Below are positions 1-8,385 of a DNA stretch of 10,522 bases, one piece after another. How positions within the stretch are numbered: position 1 is the first letter of the stretch; every line of letters starts with the position of its first letter. The notes under the pieces are model-generated. The model searched no databases. It saw only the letters and a program-made list of their open reading frames with translations, and was not told the origin of the DNA. Location: the NCBI GenBank assembly GCA_964528605.1, contig CAZGSV010000109.1:1-10522 (forward strand). Direction: 5' to 3'. This DNA comes from CAZGSV01 sp964528605. Its GTDB lineage: Bacteria; Armatimonadota; Zipacnadia; CAZGSV01. Both the position numbers and the translations under genes were made by a program.

Positions 1-1016
<1,016 letters not shown>

Positions 1017-1020
<4 letters not shown>

Positions 1021-3041
1021 GCAAACGCGCACGCACTAGCCGCAAGCGAGGCGCAGGCGCGACCAACGAGGGTCGGCGGCGGTTCTTGCGCTCGGCGATC
1101 GCGCTGCCGCTGGTGGCCGCGGCCGGGCCGGCGCTGTTGGCTTCCTGCGGGCGACGGTCGGGCCGGCGGGCAAAGAGGGTCATCGTCCTCGGCATAGACG
1201 GGGTCGAGATCAGCATCGTCGAGCGCCTGATCGCGCAAGGCAAGTTGCCGAATCTGGCCCGACTGGCCAAGCAGGGGGGGCTGCGGCCGCTGCGCACCAC
1301 CGCGCCGCCCCAGAGCCCGATCTGCTGGGCCAGTTTCACCACCGGCACAGGGCCCGGAGGGCACGGCCTGTTCGACTTCATCCATCGCGAGCCGGAGACA
1401 TACCTGCCCTTCCTCTCCAGTTCCAAGGTTATCGAGCCGAAGCGTAAGACGCGTCTCGGCGACTGGGTGGTTCCGCTGTCGAAAGGCAAAGTGGAACTCC
1501 TGCGTCAGGGACGGACCTTCTGGGAGATTCTGGAGGACCACGGCGTGCCCTGCACCATCGTGCGGATGCCCTCCAACTTCCCGCCGGTCGAGTCGGGCCG
1601 CTCGCTCGCGGGCCTGGGCACGCCAGACATCCTCGGCACCTACGGCACCTTCTCCTACTACACGAATGACCCCCCGCCGAACGCGGAGGAGATTTCCGGC
1701 GGCGACCTCTATCCCGTGCGCATCGTGAACGGAGTTGTGCGCGCTTCGCTGCGGGGGCCCAAGAACACCTTCAAGAGCGAGAGCCCCACGGCCAAGGTGG
1801 ATTTCGCGGTCTACGTGGACGAGCAGCGGCCGGTGGCCAAGATAGTGGTCCAGGGGCAGGAGTTCTTGCTCCAACAGGGCGAGTGGAGCGACTGGGCCCG
1901 CGTCATCTTCGAGATGGCGCCGGTACTGGCCAAGGTGAGCGGGGTCTGCCGCTTCTACCTGAAGGAGACGCACCCGCACTTCCGGCTCTACCTCAGCCCC
2001 ATTCAGATTGACCCCACGGATCCCGCGCTGCCGCTCTCGTACCCCGAGGGCTACGCCCGCGAGATCTTCGATCAGGTGGGCTACTACTACACGCAGGGCA
2101 TCGCGGAAGACACCAAAGCGTTGTCCTCGGACGTGCTCAGCGACGAGGAATATCTAGCCCAGTGCGAGACCGTGATCGCGGAGCGCATGCACACGCTCAC
2201 CTATGAGTTAGAGCGGTTCAGCGAGGGCCTGCTCTTCTACTACTTCTACACCACCGATGCGCACGCGCACATGTTCTGGCGTGCGCGCGACCCCGGTCAT
2301 CCTCTCTACAACCCCGAGGTCGCCCGCCGTTACGGCGACCTGCTGGAGCGCCTCTATGCGCGCATGGACACGGCGGTGGGCCAGGCGCTCGAGAAGGCGG
2401 GCCCGGAGACCATGGTGATGGTCGTCTCCGACCACGGCTTCCGCACCTTCCGCCGTTCCTTCAACGTCAACAACTGGCTGCGCGACAACGGGTTCCTCAC
2501 CTTGATGACGGACTCCTGGGGGCCCAACGTTGACATCTTCGGCAGCGCCGAGTGGCCCGTGACCCGCGCCTATGCCGTGGGCCTCAACTCGCTCTACCTC
2601 AACCTCCGTGGCCGCGAGGGCAACGGCATAGTCGAGCGCGGCGCCGAGCAAGAGGGAACGCTGGATCAGATCGAGATGGGGCTGCTCGCCGTTCGGGATC
2701 CCGAGACCGGGGCGCAGGTGATCTCCCACTGCTACCGCGCCGGCCGCGACTTCAAGGGGCCGCACATGAAGTACGCGCCCGACCTGATCATCGGCTACAA
2801 CGTCGCCTATCGCGTCTCCTGGCGGGCGGCGCTGGGCCAGTTCGGGCCGACGCTGCTGGAGATCAACAAAGACAAGTGGAGCGGCGACCACTGCATTGAC
2901 CCCGTTCATGTTCCGGGCCTGGTCGTTTGCTCCAAGCCGCTGAAGACTTCCTCGCCCGCCATCTGGGACTTGCCCGCGACCATCCTGGCGGAGTACGGCA
3001 TTGAGCCGCCGCCGGAGATGGAGGGGCGGCCCGCGTGCTGA
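1017..3041 (+). CDS. Tat-exported lipoprotein of the AlkP superfamily (type I phosphodiesterase-like)
   Basis: 674 residues from a GTG start, with a GGAGG Shine-Dalgarno site at 1005-1009, 7 bases upstream. The N-terminus has a twin-arginine motif (RRRFLR, residues 20-25), a hydrophobic stretch and a lipobox (LASC, Cys44). This predicts a folded, metal-loaded lipoprotein exported by Tat and anchored in a membrane. The catalytic core follows: GIDG (Asp61), a nucleophile region PPQSPICW (candidate Ser100) and TGPGGHGLFDF (111-121), then TTDAHAHMFW (Asp414, His418), SDHGF (Asp472, His473) and SGDHCID (Asp624, His625). All expected two-metal ligands appear present. Between about 130 and 335 lies the variable insert typical of long members. 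Family knowledge supports hydrolysis of phosphate or related esters, with substrate unknown. Many relatives have Thr where Ser100 sits; Ser is chemically compatible. It is the paralogue of the preceding gene and heads the run that leads into the small RHH-like protein. Confidence 0.92.
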
Positions 3042-3059
3042 ACAGAGGTTTTCTCCTAT

Positions 3060-3066
3060 GAGGTGG
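3060..3066 (+). promoter_or_regulatory. Shine-Dalgarno site that fixes the start of the small RHH-like gene
   Basis: GAGGTGG lies 5 bases before the ATG at 3072. The upstream in-frame GTG at 3063 sits inside this site, so 3072 is the better start. Confidence 0.75.
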
Positions 3067-3071
3067 TTTGC

Positions 3072-3263
3072 ATGTTCGGTGCTAAGATAAGGCTCGACCC
3101 CGACCTCTACGAGCGGGTGAAGCGGTACGCTCAGGTCGCCGGTTACTCCTCGGTGGAGGAGTTCATCACCCACGTTCTGGAGCGCGAGTTGGCCTCCTTG
3201 GAGGGCGCCGACAGCGACGAGGAGATCCGCCGGCGCCTGCAAGGGCTGGGCTACATCTCCTGA
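3072..3263 (+). CDS. Small ribbon-helix-helix (CopG/Arc-like) protein, 63 aa
   Basis: The protein begins MFGAKIRLDPDLYERVKRYA. A short beta strand (residues 3-9) is followed by helix 1 (about 10-23), a turn at GYSS and helix 2 (about 27-43, VEEFITHVLEREL). This is the order of a ribbon-helix-helix dimerisation/DNA-binding fold. Residues 44-63 form an acidic linker and then EEIRRRLQGLGYIS. That ending resembles the C-terminal tail (RLRxLGY) of many AlkP-superfamily sulfatases and phosphodiesterases, which both AlkP proteins upstream lack. It lies 30 bases after the AlkP lipoprotein gene and 11 bases before the membrane-protein gene, so it is probably co-transcribed. It could be a transcriptional autoregulator of the cluster, or an adaptor whose fold is used for protein contact. 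The fold call is from pattern; the role is inference. Confidence 0.8.
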   Translation: MFGAKIRLDPDLYERVKRYAQVAGYSSVEEFITHVLERELASLEGADSDEEIRRRLQGLGYIS

Positions 3264-3274
3264 GGGATTCCTTG

Positions 3275-4105
3275 ATGGACGCGTTCAACGCCGCGATGCG
3301 CGCGCTGGTTGGCCTGCTGCCGGGGCCGCTGAGCAAGTGGCACCCGTTGTGGGGCCTGGGCGCGACCGCACTGGTGACCGCCGTGTTGGCGCTACTCGTG
3401 TACCGCGCCGTATCGAACCAGGCGGCGATAAGGCGCGCGAAGGACAGAATCCGCGGGCACCTGCTCGAGGTACGCCTCTACCGCGATGAGGGGGCAGCGG
3501 TGTTCCGCGCTCTGCTAGGGATGCTGGCGAACAACGCCATGTACCTGCTCCACTCGCTGCTGCCGGTGGCGTTTCTGCTGTGGCCGGTGGTCGCGATTCT
3601 GGCGCAGTTGAACCTCTGGTACGGCTACGGCGCGCCGGCGCCCGGAGACACGGTGATTCTGAAGGCGAGGTTCGCCGACGCTCTGCCCTCGAACAGCGCG
3701 CCTGGCCTGACCTTGCCGGCCGGACTGGTCCTCGACGCGCCGCCTTTGGTCATTCCCAGCGAGAACGAGGTGGACTGGCGCCTGCGCGGGCAGAAGAGCG
3801 GGCGGTTCGTTGTTGAGGTGCACGCCGGCGGCGAGGGCGCGGCGGCCTATCGGAAGGTCGTGACCTTTGCCGACAGCACGGCAATGCTCTCGCCCAAAGC
3901 CACCGCCGAGGGTGCCTGGCAGGCGTTCCTGTTTCCGGGGGAGGCCATGCTTCCTAAGGGCGGGCCGATACGACTAATGGAAGCGGTTTACCGGCCCGCA
4001 ACCGTGCGGGTGTTCGGCCGGCGGATGCACTGGCTGATTCCCTTCTTCGTGCTGACGATGATCTTCGCCTACGCTCTCAAGGGCGTCTTTCGCGTCGAAC
4101 TGTGA
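3275..4105 (+). CDS. Membrane protein of unknown function, three predicted segments with a large extracytoplasmic domain
   Basis: 276 residues from the ATG at 3275, preceded by AGGG at 3263-3266; a TTG at 3272 is an alternative start. Segment 1 spans about residues 24-46. It is followed by a basic, probably cytoplasmic helix (about 47-70, with SNQAAIRRAKDRIRGHLLEV). Segment 2 spans about 88-112. Residues about 115-248 look like a beta-rich domain (repeated V-x-V/L-x-V patterns, proline-rich turns), and segment 3 spans about 251-268 near the C-terminus. The order TM, charged cytoplasmic helix, TM, insert, TM recalls the Oxa1/YidC superfamily branch that includes archaeal DUF106, EMC3 and TMCO1. 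This is a topological resemblance only, with no proven homology. Its position right after the RHH-like gene suggests a membrane partner of the exported AlkP enzymes. I do not recognise a named family. Confidence 0.82.
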   Translation: MDAFNAAMRALVGLLPGPLSKWHPLWGLGATALVTAVLALLVYRAVSNQAAIRRAKDRIRGHLLEVRLYRDEGAAVFRALLGMLANNAMYLLHSLLPVAFLLWPVVAILAQLNLWYGYGAPAPGDTVILKARFADALPSNSAPGLTLPAGLVLDAPPLVIPSENEVDWRLRGQKSGRFVVEVHAGGEGAAAYRKVVTFADSTAMLSPKATAEGAWQAFLFPGEAMLPKGGPIRLMEAVYRPATVRVFGRRMHWLIPFFVLTMIFAYALKGVFRVEL

Positions 4106-4112
4106 AGGGCAG

Positions 4113-6698
4113 ATGGGCCTGCCGAGGCTTGCAGCGATCCTCCTGCCTCTGTGCTTCTTGCTTGGGGGTGCCGCGGTGAGTGACCAGTTGCGCTGGCAGG
4201 TGGATGGGGCAGTGTCGGTCGCGGAGGTGACGGCCGGGTTCGAGACGCCGCCCGACTTCCATCGGCCGGCGATGTTCTGGGCCTGGAACGCGGACCCAAC
4301 GCCCGAACTGATCCGCGAGCAACTGCGCGAGATGCGCCGCGCCGGCCTGGGCGGGGTGGTGATAATGCCCATGCCCGCCGATTTCCGCCCGGGCGACTTC
4401 ATTGACGGCATGCACATCCCCTACCTCTCCGACGACTTCTTCCGCGCGATGCGGCTGGCAGCGGAGGGGTGCCGCGCGCTGGGGCTGAAGATGTGGATCT
4501 ACGACGAGGGCGGGTGGCCCAGCGGGATCGCCCACGGCCTGGTGACCGAAGGCCACCCCGAGTTCCGCGGCAAGGTACTCAAGCGCGAGGGATCGGGCTT
4601 CACCGTTGCCTTCGAGGGTTACCCGACCGACCTCCTTGACCGCGATGCCGTGCGCCGCTTCCTCGAGGTCACGCACGAGCGCTACCAGCAATGCGTCGGC
4701 GACCTTTTCGGCGACACCATTGTCGGTGTCTTCACTGACGAGATGAGGGTCGGCGGCCGCGTGGGCTCAGACGCCATCCCCTGGACGGAACGGCTGCCCG
4801 ATGAGTTCGAGGCGCAAAAGGGCTACCCCATCGAGCAGAGCCTTCCCCTGCTCTTCTCGGGCGCGCCCGAGGAGCCGCGCATGGAGCAGGCGCGCTGCGA
4901 CTTCTGGGATGTGTGGAGCCGGCTTTTCGAGGAGGCCTACTTCAAGCAGACTGCGGATTGGTGCGAGGCCAACGGCCTTCTGTTCACGGGCCACGTGGGC
5001 GGAGAGGACGAGTTGCTGGGCGAGCATTGGGCCGGCTTCGGGCACTTCTTCCGGGTGATGAGGCCCATCCATGTGCCCGCGGTGGACGCCATCTGGCGCC
5101 AGATCTTCCCCGGCGGGCCGCCGACCGATTTCCCCAAGTTAGCCGGTTCAGCCGCGCACCACGCGGGCAAGCGCTACACGCTTACCGAGTCGTTCGCGGT
5201 GTACGGCTGGGGGCTGACGCCGGCGCAGATGAAGTGGATCACCGACCAGCAGTTCGTGCGCGGCATCAACCTGATGCAGCCGATGATGGTCTGCCTGAAG
5301 GAGGACGAATACGGGCTGGCCAACACGGCCTCCGACCTCGGGCCGGCCAATCCGCTCTGGCAGCACTTCAACTTCTGGGCCGACTATGCCGGCAGACTCA
5401 GTTGGATGCTCGCGCAGGGCGCACCGGAGGTGCGGGTGGCGCTCTACCTTCCGGTGGCCAGCCGCTGGGCCGGCTGCGAGGTGGGTGAGTCAGTCACCGC
5501 GATCGCCAACCATCTGCTCCGCCACCAGGTTGACTTCGATTTCGTGGACGATGATTGCATCGCGCGCGCCGGCGCCGCGGGGGGAGTGCTCAGCGTCGGG
5601 CCGATGCCGTACCGCGCGGTGGTGGTGCCCGCGGCTCCCGTGATGCGCGCGAGCACCCTCGAGAGGCTGGCCCGGTTCTGCGAGGGCGGCGGCTTGCTCG
5701 TGCTCGTGGACGAGTTGCCGTCTCGTCCGTGCGAGCGGGGAGCCGAGGCCAGGTTCGCCGCCGCCCGCGAGCGCGTGTCCTGGGAGAGGCGGCCGGAGGC
5801 CCAGGCGGGGAAGGCGCTAGGTGAGGGGAAGGTCGTCTTCCTGCCGCGGGCGGAACGCGAGTCTGTCGCGGACGTGTTGGGGCAGGCGGTCGCTCGCGAC
5901 TTCGTGCTCCTGAAGCCGAACGCCAACATCCGCTACTGCCACCGCCGCCTCAGCGACGCCGACCTGTACTTTCTCACCAACGAGAGCGACAAGCGGCAGC
6001 GACTGCGCGTGCGGCTGGAAGGCGAGGGCGCGGCGGTGCGCTGGGAACCCGAGACCGGCCGCCGCATCCGCTTGCGGGCGCGCGGCGGCTGGGTCACCCT
6101 ATCGTTGGAGGGCTACGGTTCCGCCCTCCTCACCGTGGGAGCGGGGCCTCGCGGCGCCCTGCCCGCGGCTCGCCCGTGGCGGGGCGCGCTGAAGATTGAG
6201 GCTCCGTGGGCCCTGCGCGCACAAGAGCGCCACGTCATCGAGACCGACGGACGAGTCACGATGAGCACCGAAGCGGGCGAGTGGGCGGCGGCGCGGCTCG
6301 GCGACTGGCGCCGGGCGCTGGGCCGAGACTTCTCCGGCACCGCGGAATACCGGTGCGAATTCGAGGCGCCGGAAGCAGCGCTGAAAGCCGAGGCCGCGAT
6401 CAACCTCGGCCGCGTCCGTTATGTCGCGTGCGTTCGCGTCAACGGCCGCGAGACTTCACCTGCGCACGTCGGCTGGCAGCCCTATCGCGTGGAAGCCACC
6501 GGCCTGCTCAAGCCTGGGCGCAATCTGCTCGAGATCGAGGTGACCAACACGCTCGCGGATCAGTCGCTGCGGCCGGAGGTAGTCGAGATGATGCAGGCGA
6601 AGGGCTGGCGCAACGGCTATCGCCGCCGCGCGGAGGCCTTCGAGGCGGAGTCCCTGGGCGGCGGCCTCTTCGGGCCGGTGACGCTGGAGATCAGGTAG
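4113..6698 (+). CDS. Secreted GH106-like (alpha-L-rhamnosidase-related) glycoside hydrolase
   Basis: 861 residues. Residues 1-22 are a typical Sec signal peptide. From about 49 a TIM-barrel-like domain begins with HRPAMFWAWN and EMRRAGLGGVVIMPMP (73-88), the opening seen in GH106-related proteins. Candidate catalytic or metal-binding acids lie in GVFTDE (Glu210) and YTLTES (Glu359); assigning them roles is inference. About 435-600 reads like a Rossmann/GATase-like accessory domain of large glycosidases (APEVRVALYLPV, then AVVVPAAPVM and GGLLVLVDE). The C-terminal part, from about 735, is a galactose-binding-like beta sandwich with FSGTAEYRCEFEAP and LLKPGRNLLEIEVTN, as in sugar-binding domains of GH2 and GH106. 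It is somewhat shorter than typical GH106 enzymes (about 1000-1100 aa). Expected role: cleavage of rhamnose- or other deoxysugar-containing polysaccharide outside the cytoplasm. It starts 7 bases after the membrane-protein gene. Confidence 0.8.
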   Translation: MGLPRLAAILLPLCFLLGGAAVSDQLRWQVDGAVSVAEVTAGFETPPDFHRPAMFWAWNADPTPELIREQLREMRRAGLGGVVIMPMPADFRPGDFIDGMHIPYLSDDFFRAMRLAAEGCRALGLKMWIYDEGGWPSGIAHGLVTEGHPEFRGKVLKREGSGFTVAFEGYPTDLLDRDAVRRFLEVTHERYQQCVGDLFGDTIVGVFTDEMRVGGRVGSDAIPWTERLPDEFEAQKGYPIEQSLPLLFSGAPEEPRMEQARCDFWDVWSRLFEEAYFKQTADWCEANGLLFTGHVGGEDELLGEHWAGFGHFFRVMRPIHVPAVDAIWRQIFPGGPPTDFPKLAGSAAHHAGKRYTLTESFAVYGWGLTPAQMKWITDQQFVRGINLMQPMMVCLKEDEYGLANTASDLGPANPLWQHFNFWADYAGRLSWMLAQGAPEVRVALYLPVASRWAGCEVGESVTAIANHLLRHQVDFDFVDDDCIARAGAAGGVLSVGPMPYRAVVVPAAPVMRASTLERLARFCEGGGLLVLVDELPSRPCERGAEARFAAARERVSWERRPEAQAGKALGEGKVVFLPRAERESVADVLGQAVARDFVLLKPNANIRYCHRRLSDADLYFLTNESDKRQRLRVRLEGEGAAVRWEPETGRRIRLRARGGWVTLSLEGYGSALLTVGAGPRGALPAARPWRGALKIEAPWALRAQERHVIETDGRVTMSTEAGEWAAARLGDWRRALGRDFSGTAEYRCEFEAPEAALKAEAAINLGRVRYVACVRVNGRETSPAHVGWQPYRVEATGLLKPGRNLLEIEVTNTLADQSLRPEVVEMMQAKGWRNGYRRRAEAFEAESLGGGLFGPVTLEIR

Positions 6699-7146
6699 CC
6701 GCGCCCGGGGGGGCGCCGGTGTGGCCCGGCTGACTCGGCGGCTTCCGCGCCGCCGGCGAGCCGGTCAACTGCGCCACCGTGATGCGGCTGAGGGCGCGGC
6801 GAAACTCCTGCGCCAGTTGGCCCCAAGCCTCGTGCGCCGGACAGCCCTGCTCCATGCGCTTGCAGCCGAGGCAGAAGGTCGGCGCCATGGGATCGCCCAC
6901 CGCCTCGCTGATGGTGGCGATGGTTATCTCCTCCGCGCTCTTGGCCAAGGTGTAGCCGCCCGCGCGCCCCCGCACCACCCTCAGCAGCCCGGCTGCGCTC
7001 AGGTCGCGCAGCAGCGCCTGCAAGTAGCGCCGCGGTATCTCCTCCTCGCGAGCGATAGCGCCCGAAGACACAAGTGTGCCCGGCTCTTGTCGGGCTATGC
7101 AGCACAGCGCGCGCAGTCCGTAGCGTGTCCGAGTGGTCGCAAACAT
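6691..7146 (-). CDS. Rrf2-family transcriptional regulator with putative Fe-S cysteines
   Basis: 151 residues beginning MFATTRTRYGLRAL, the standard Rrf2 opening. The winged-helix DNA-binding region spans about residues 25-68, ending in GRAGGYTLAKS. A cysteine cluster FCLGCKRMEQGC (Cys92, Cys95, Cys102) plus His105 sits where IscR and NsrR bind a [2Fe-2S] or [4Fe-4S] cluster, so redox, NO or iron sensing is plausible. The spacing (C-x2-C-x6-C) differs from the C-x5-C-x5-C of IscR. An in-frame GTG at 7216-7218 would add 24 residues, but it lies upstream of the predicted -10 box and lacks family similarity, so 7146 is chosen. The last 20 residues are Pro/Gly/Ala-rich and appear disordered. The 3' end overlaps the convergent glycosidase gene by 8 bases. 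It is divergent from the dipeptidase gene and may control it and itself. Confidence 0.92.
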   Translation of the reverse strand: MFATTRTRYGLRALCCIARQEPGTLVSSGAIAREEEIPRRYLQALLRDLSAAGLLRVVRGRAGGYTLAKSAEEITIATISEAVGDPMAPTFCLGCKRMEQGCPAHEAWGQLAQEFRRALSRITVAQLTGSPAARKPPSQPGHTGAPPGAAT

Positions 7147-7154
7147 CTTCGTGG

Positions 7155-7190
7155 GCGGAGCATCGCGACCGGCCAGGTCACCGGCTCCGC
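7155..7190. promoter_or_regulatory. Nested palindrome in the Rrf2 gene leader, possible operator or RNA hairpin
   Basis: GCGGAGC (7155-7161) is an exact inverted repeat of GCTCCGC (7184-7190). Inside it, GACC (7167-7170) and GGTC (7176-7179) form a second short stem. The structure lies between the predicted Rrf2 transcription start and its ATG. It could be an autoregulatory binding site or a leader hairpin. GC-rich DNA forms such repeats easily, so functional confidence is modest. Confidence 0.4.
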
Positions 7191-7203
7191 GTGTTCCTGC
7201 GGC

Positions 7204-7233
7204 ATTGTATCCCGGCACGCGAACGCCAGTCTA
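7204..7233 (-). promoter_or_regulatory. Sigma70-type promoter for the Rrf2 regulator
   Basis: On the minus strand, TAGACT (7233-7228, 4/6 match to TTGACA) and TACAAT (7209-7204, 5/6 match to TATAAT) are separated by 18 bases. Transcription would start near 7197, giving a leader of about 50 bases before the ATG at 7146. Confidence 0.55.
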
Positions 7234-7270
7234 CCCCCTGCTGTTGAGCCGGACCCGCGACAATCGCCGC

Positions 7271-7299
7271 TTGACCGCGGGCACTCGACCGGGTACCAC
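7271..7299 (+). promoter_or_regulatory. Possible sigma70-type promoter for the dipeptidase gene
   Basis: TTGACC (7271-7276, 5/6 match) is followed after 17 bases by TACCAC (7294-7299, only 3/6). A start near 7306 would leave a leader of about 9 bases before the ATG at 7315, which fits the absence of a Shine-Dalgarno site there. Confidence 0.4.
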
Positions 7300-7314
7300 T
7301 TGCCCCGAATTTCC

Positions 7315-8379
7315 ATGGCCGGGTCAGCAGAAGCCGGGAGCGAGGGACTTCGCCGGCGCGCGACGGAACTGCACCAGGGCGCGCTGGTCATTCTGGCGCA
7401 CGACCACCTCGCCGACGCCGAGCACCTCATGCAGATGCTCGCCGGCGGCGTTACGGCCAAAGTGCTGCACGTTTCGTTGGACGTGCTCGTTTGGGAGGAC
7501 GAGGGGCGCTGCTACCAGCAGTCTTGCGAACAATATCGCGGAGCGGGCTTCGCGGCGCGCGGCCGCGACACCATAGCGCGGCTGCAAGAGACCATCTCAT
7601 GCGACTCTTCGAGGCTCCGTCTCATTCGTCGTGCTAGCGACCTCGAACGCGCCAAGGCGGCCGGCCAGGCGGGAGTGATCATCGGCTCCGAGGGCAGCAA
7701 ACTGCTGGAGGGCAGCCTCGAACGGCTCAGGGAGTTCTACGAGTTGGGGCTGCGCGTGATCCAGTTGACCTGGGCCGTGCCTAATCTCGTGGTTGACCCC
7801 GAGGCGCACGACCGCAACTCCGGCCTGACCGCCTTCGGGCGCGGCCTGGTGCGCGAGATGCATCGCCTGGGCATGACCGTTGACGTGGCCCATCTGGTGT
7901 ATCTCTCGCGTAAGGCGTTCTTTGAGGCTCTGGAACTCGGCGGCGGCCCGGTGCTCGCGGGGCACTGTACGGTCCGTCCCGTCAGCCCGCAGGCCGAACT
8001 GGACGAGGAGCAGGCAAGAGCGATCGCGGACACCGGCGGAGTGATAGCCCTGCATTTCTGCCGCCACCTGGCCCACTCCGGCGCCCGCCACGGCACTGCC
8101 GACGAAGCCGATCTGGATGACGTGATAGACAACGCGGCCTACATCGCCGATTTGGTCGGTATGGAGCACGTCGGACTAGGGTGCGACTTCTTCCGCAATG
8201 ACGAACTCTACCAGCGGGCGATGGGCGGCAACGTGGCCTGGGTGCGCGGTTGCGAGTCCGCCGCGGAACTGCCCAACATCACCGAGGCATTTCTTCGGCG
8301 CGGCTTCACCGAGGCGGAGACCAGGCAAGTGTTGGGAGAGAACCTGCTGCGCCTCTTCGCGCAGACGTGGAAGGGGTAG
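7315..8379 (+). CDS. Membrane dipeptidase-type (peptidase family M19) metallohydrolase
   Basis: 354 residues from the ATG at 7315. The frame is open far upstream, but that part is antisense to the Rrf2 gene and has no family similarity. M19 landmarks appear in order: an N-terminal His/Asp motif AHDHL (His29-Asp30-His31, in place of the usual HxD), GSEGS (Glu126, bridging metal ligand), LGLRVIQLTW (145-153), LGMTVDVAHL (His193), VLAGHC (His217) and GLGCDFF (Asp291). This set matches the binuclear zinc site of renal dipeptidase. Family members cleave dipeptides, including D-amino-acid-containing ones, or have diverged to related amide substrates. No signal peptide is visible, so it is probably cytoplasmic. 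It lies 6 bases before the amidohydrolase gene and is divergent from the Rrf2 regulator. No Shine-Dalgarno site precedes the ATG. The exact start is less certain than the identity. Confidence 0.87.
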   Translation: MAGSAEAGSEGLRRRATELHQGALVILAHDHLADAEHLMQMLAGGVTAKVLHVSLDVLVWEDEGRCYQQSCEQYRGAGFAARGRDTIARLQETISCDSSRLRLIRRASDLERAKAAGQAGVIIGSEGSKLLEGSLERLREFYELGLRVIQLTWAVPNLVVDPEAHDRNSGLTAFGRGLVREMHRLGMTVDVAHLVYLSRKAFFEALELGGGPVLAGHCTVRPVSPQAELDEEQARAIADTGGVIALHFCRHLAHSGARHGTADEADLDDVIDNAAYIADLVGMEHVGLGCDFFRNDELYQRAMGGNVAWVRGCESAAELPNITEAFLRRGFTEAETRQVLGENLLRLFAQTWKG

Positions 8380-8385
8380 AAGGCA

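Noticed and set aside
2208..3242. 344-codon open frame on the minus strand
   Set aside because: Antisense to the AlkP lipoprotein and RHH-like genes; composition (Val/Ala/Gly/Leu/Glu-rich) is typical of a shadow frame and no motif is seen.
7147..7218. 24-residue N-terminal extension of the Rrf2 regulator from a GTG
   Set aside because: The GTG is upstream of the predicted -10 box at 7204-7209, and Rrf2 proteins normally begin at the MFATTRTRYG-type sequence.
6721..7314. N-terminal extension of the dipeptidase frame
   Set aside because: The extra 198 codons mostly run antisense to the Rrf2 gene and through the divergent promoter region, and show no M19 similarity.
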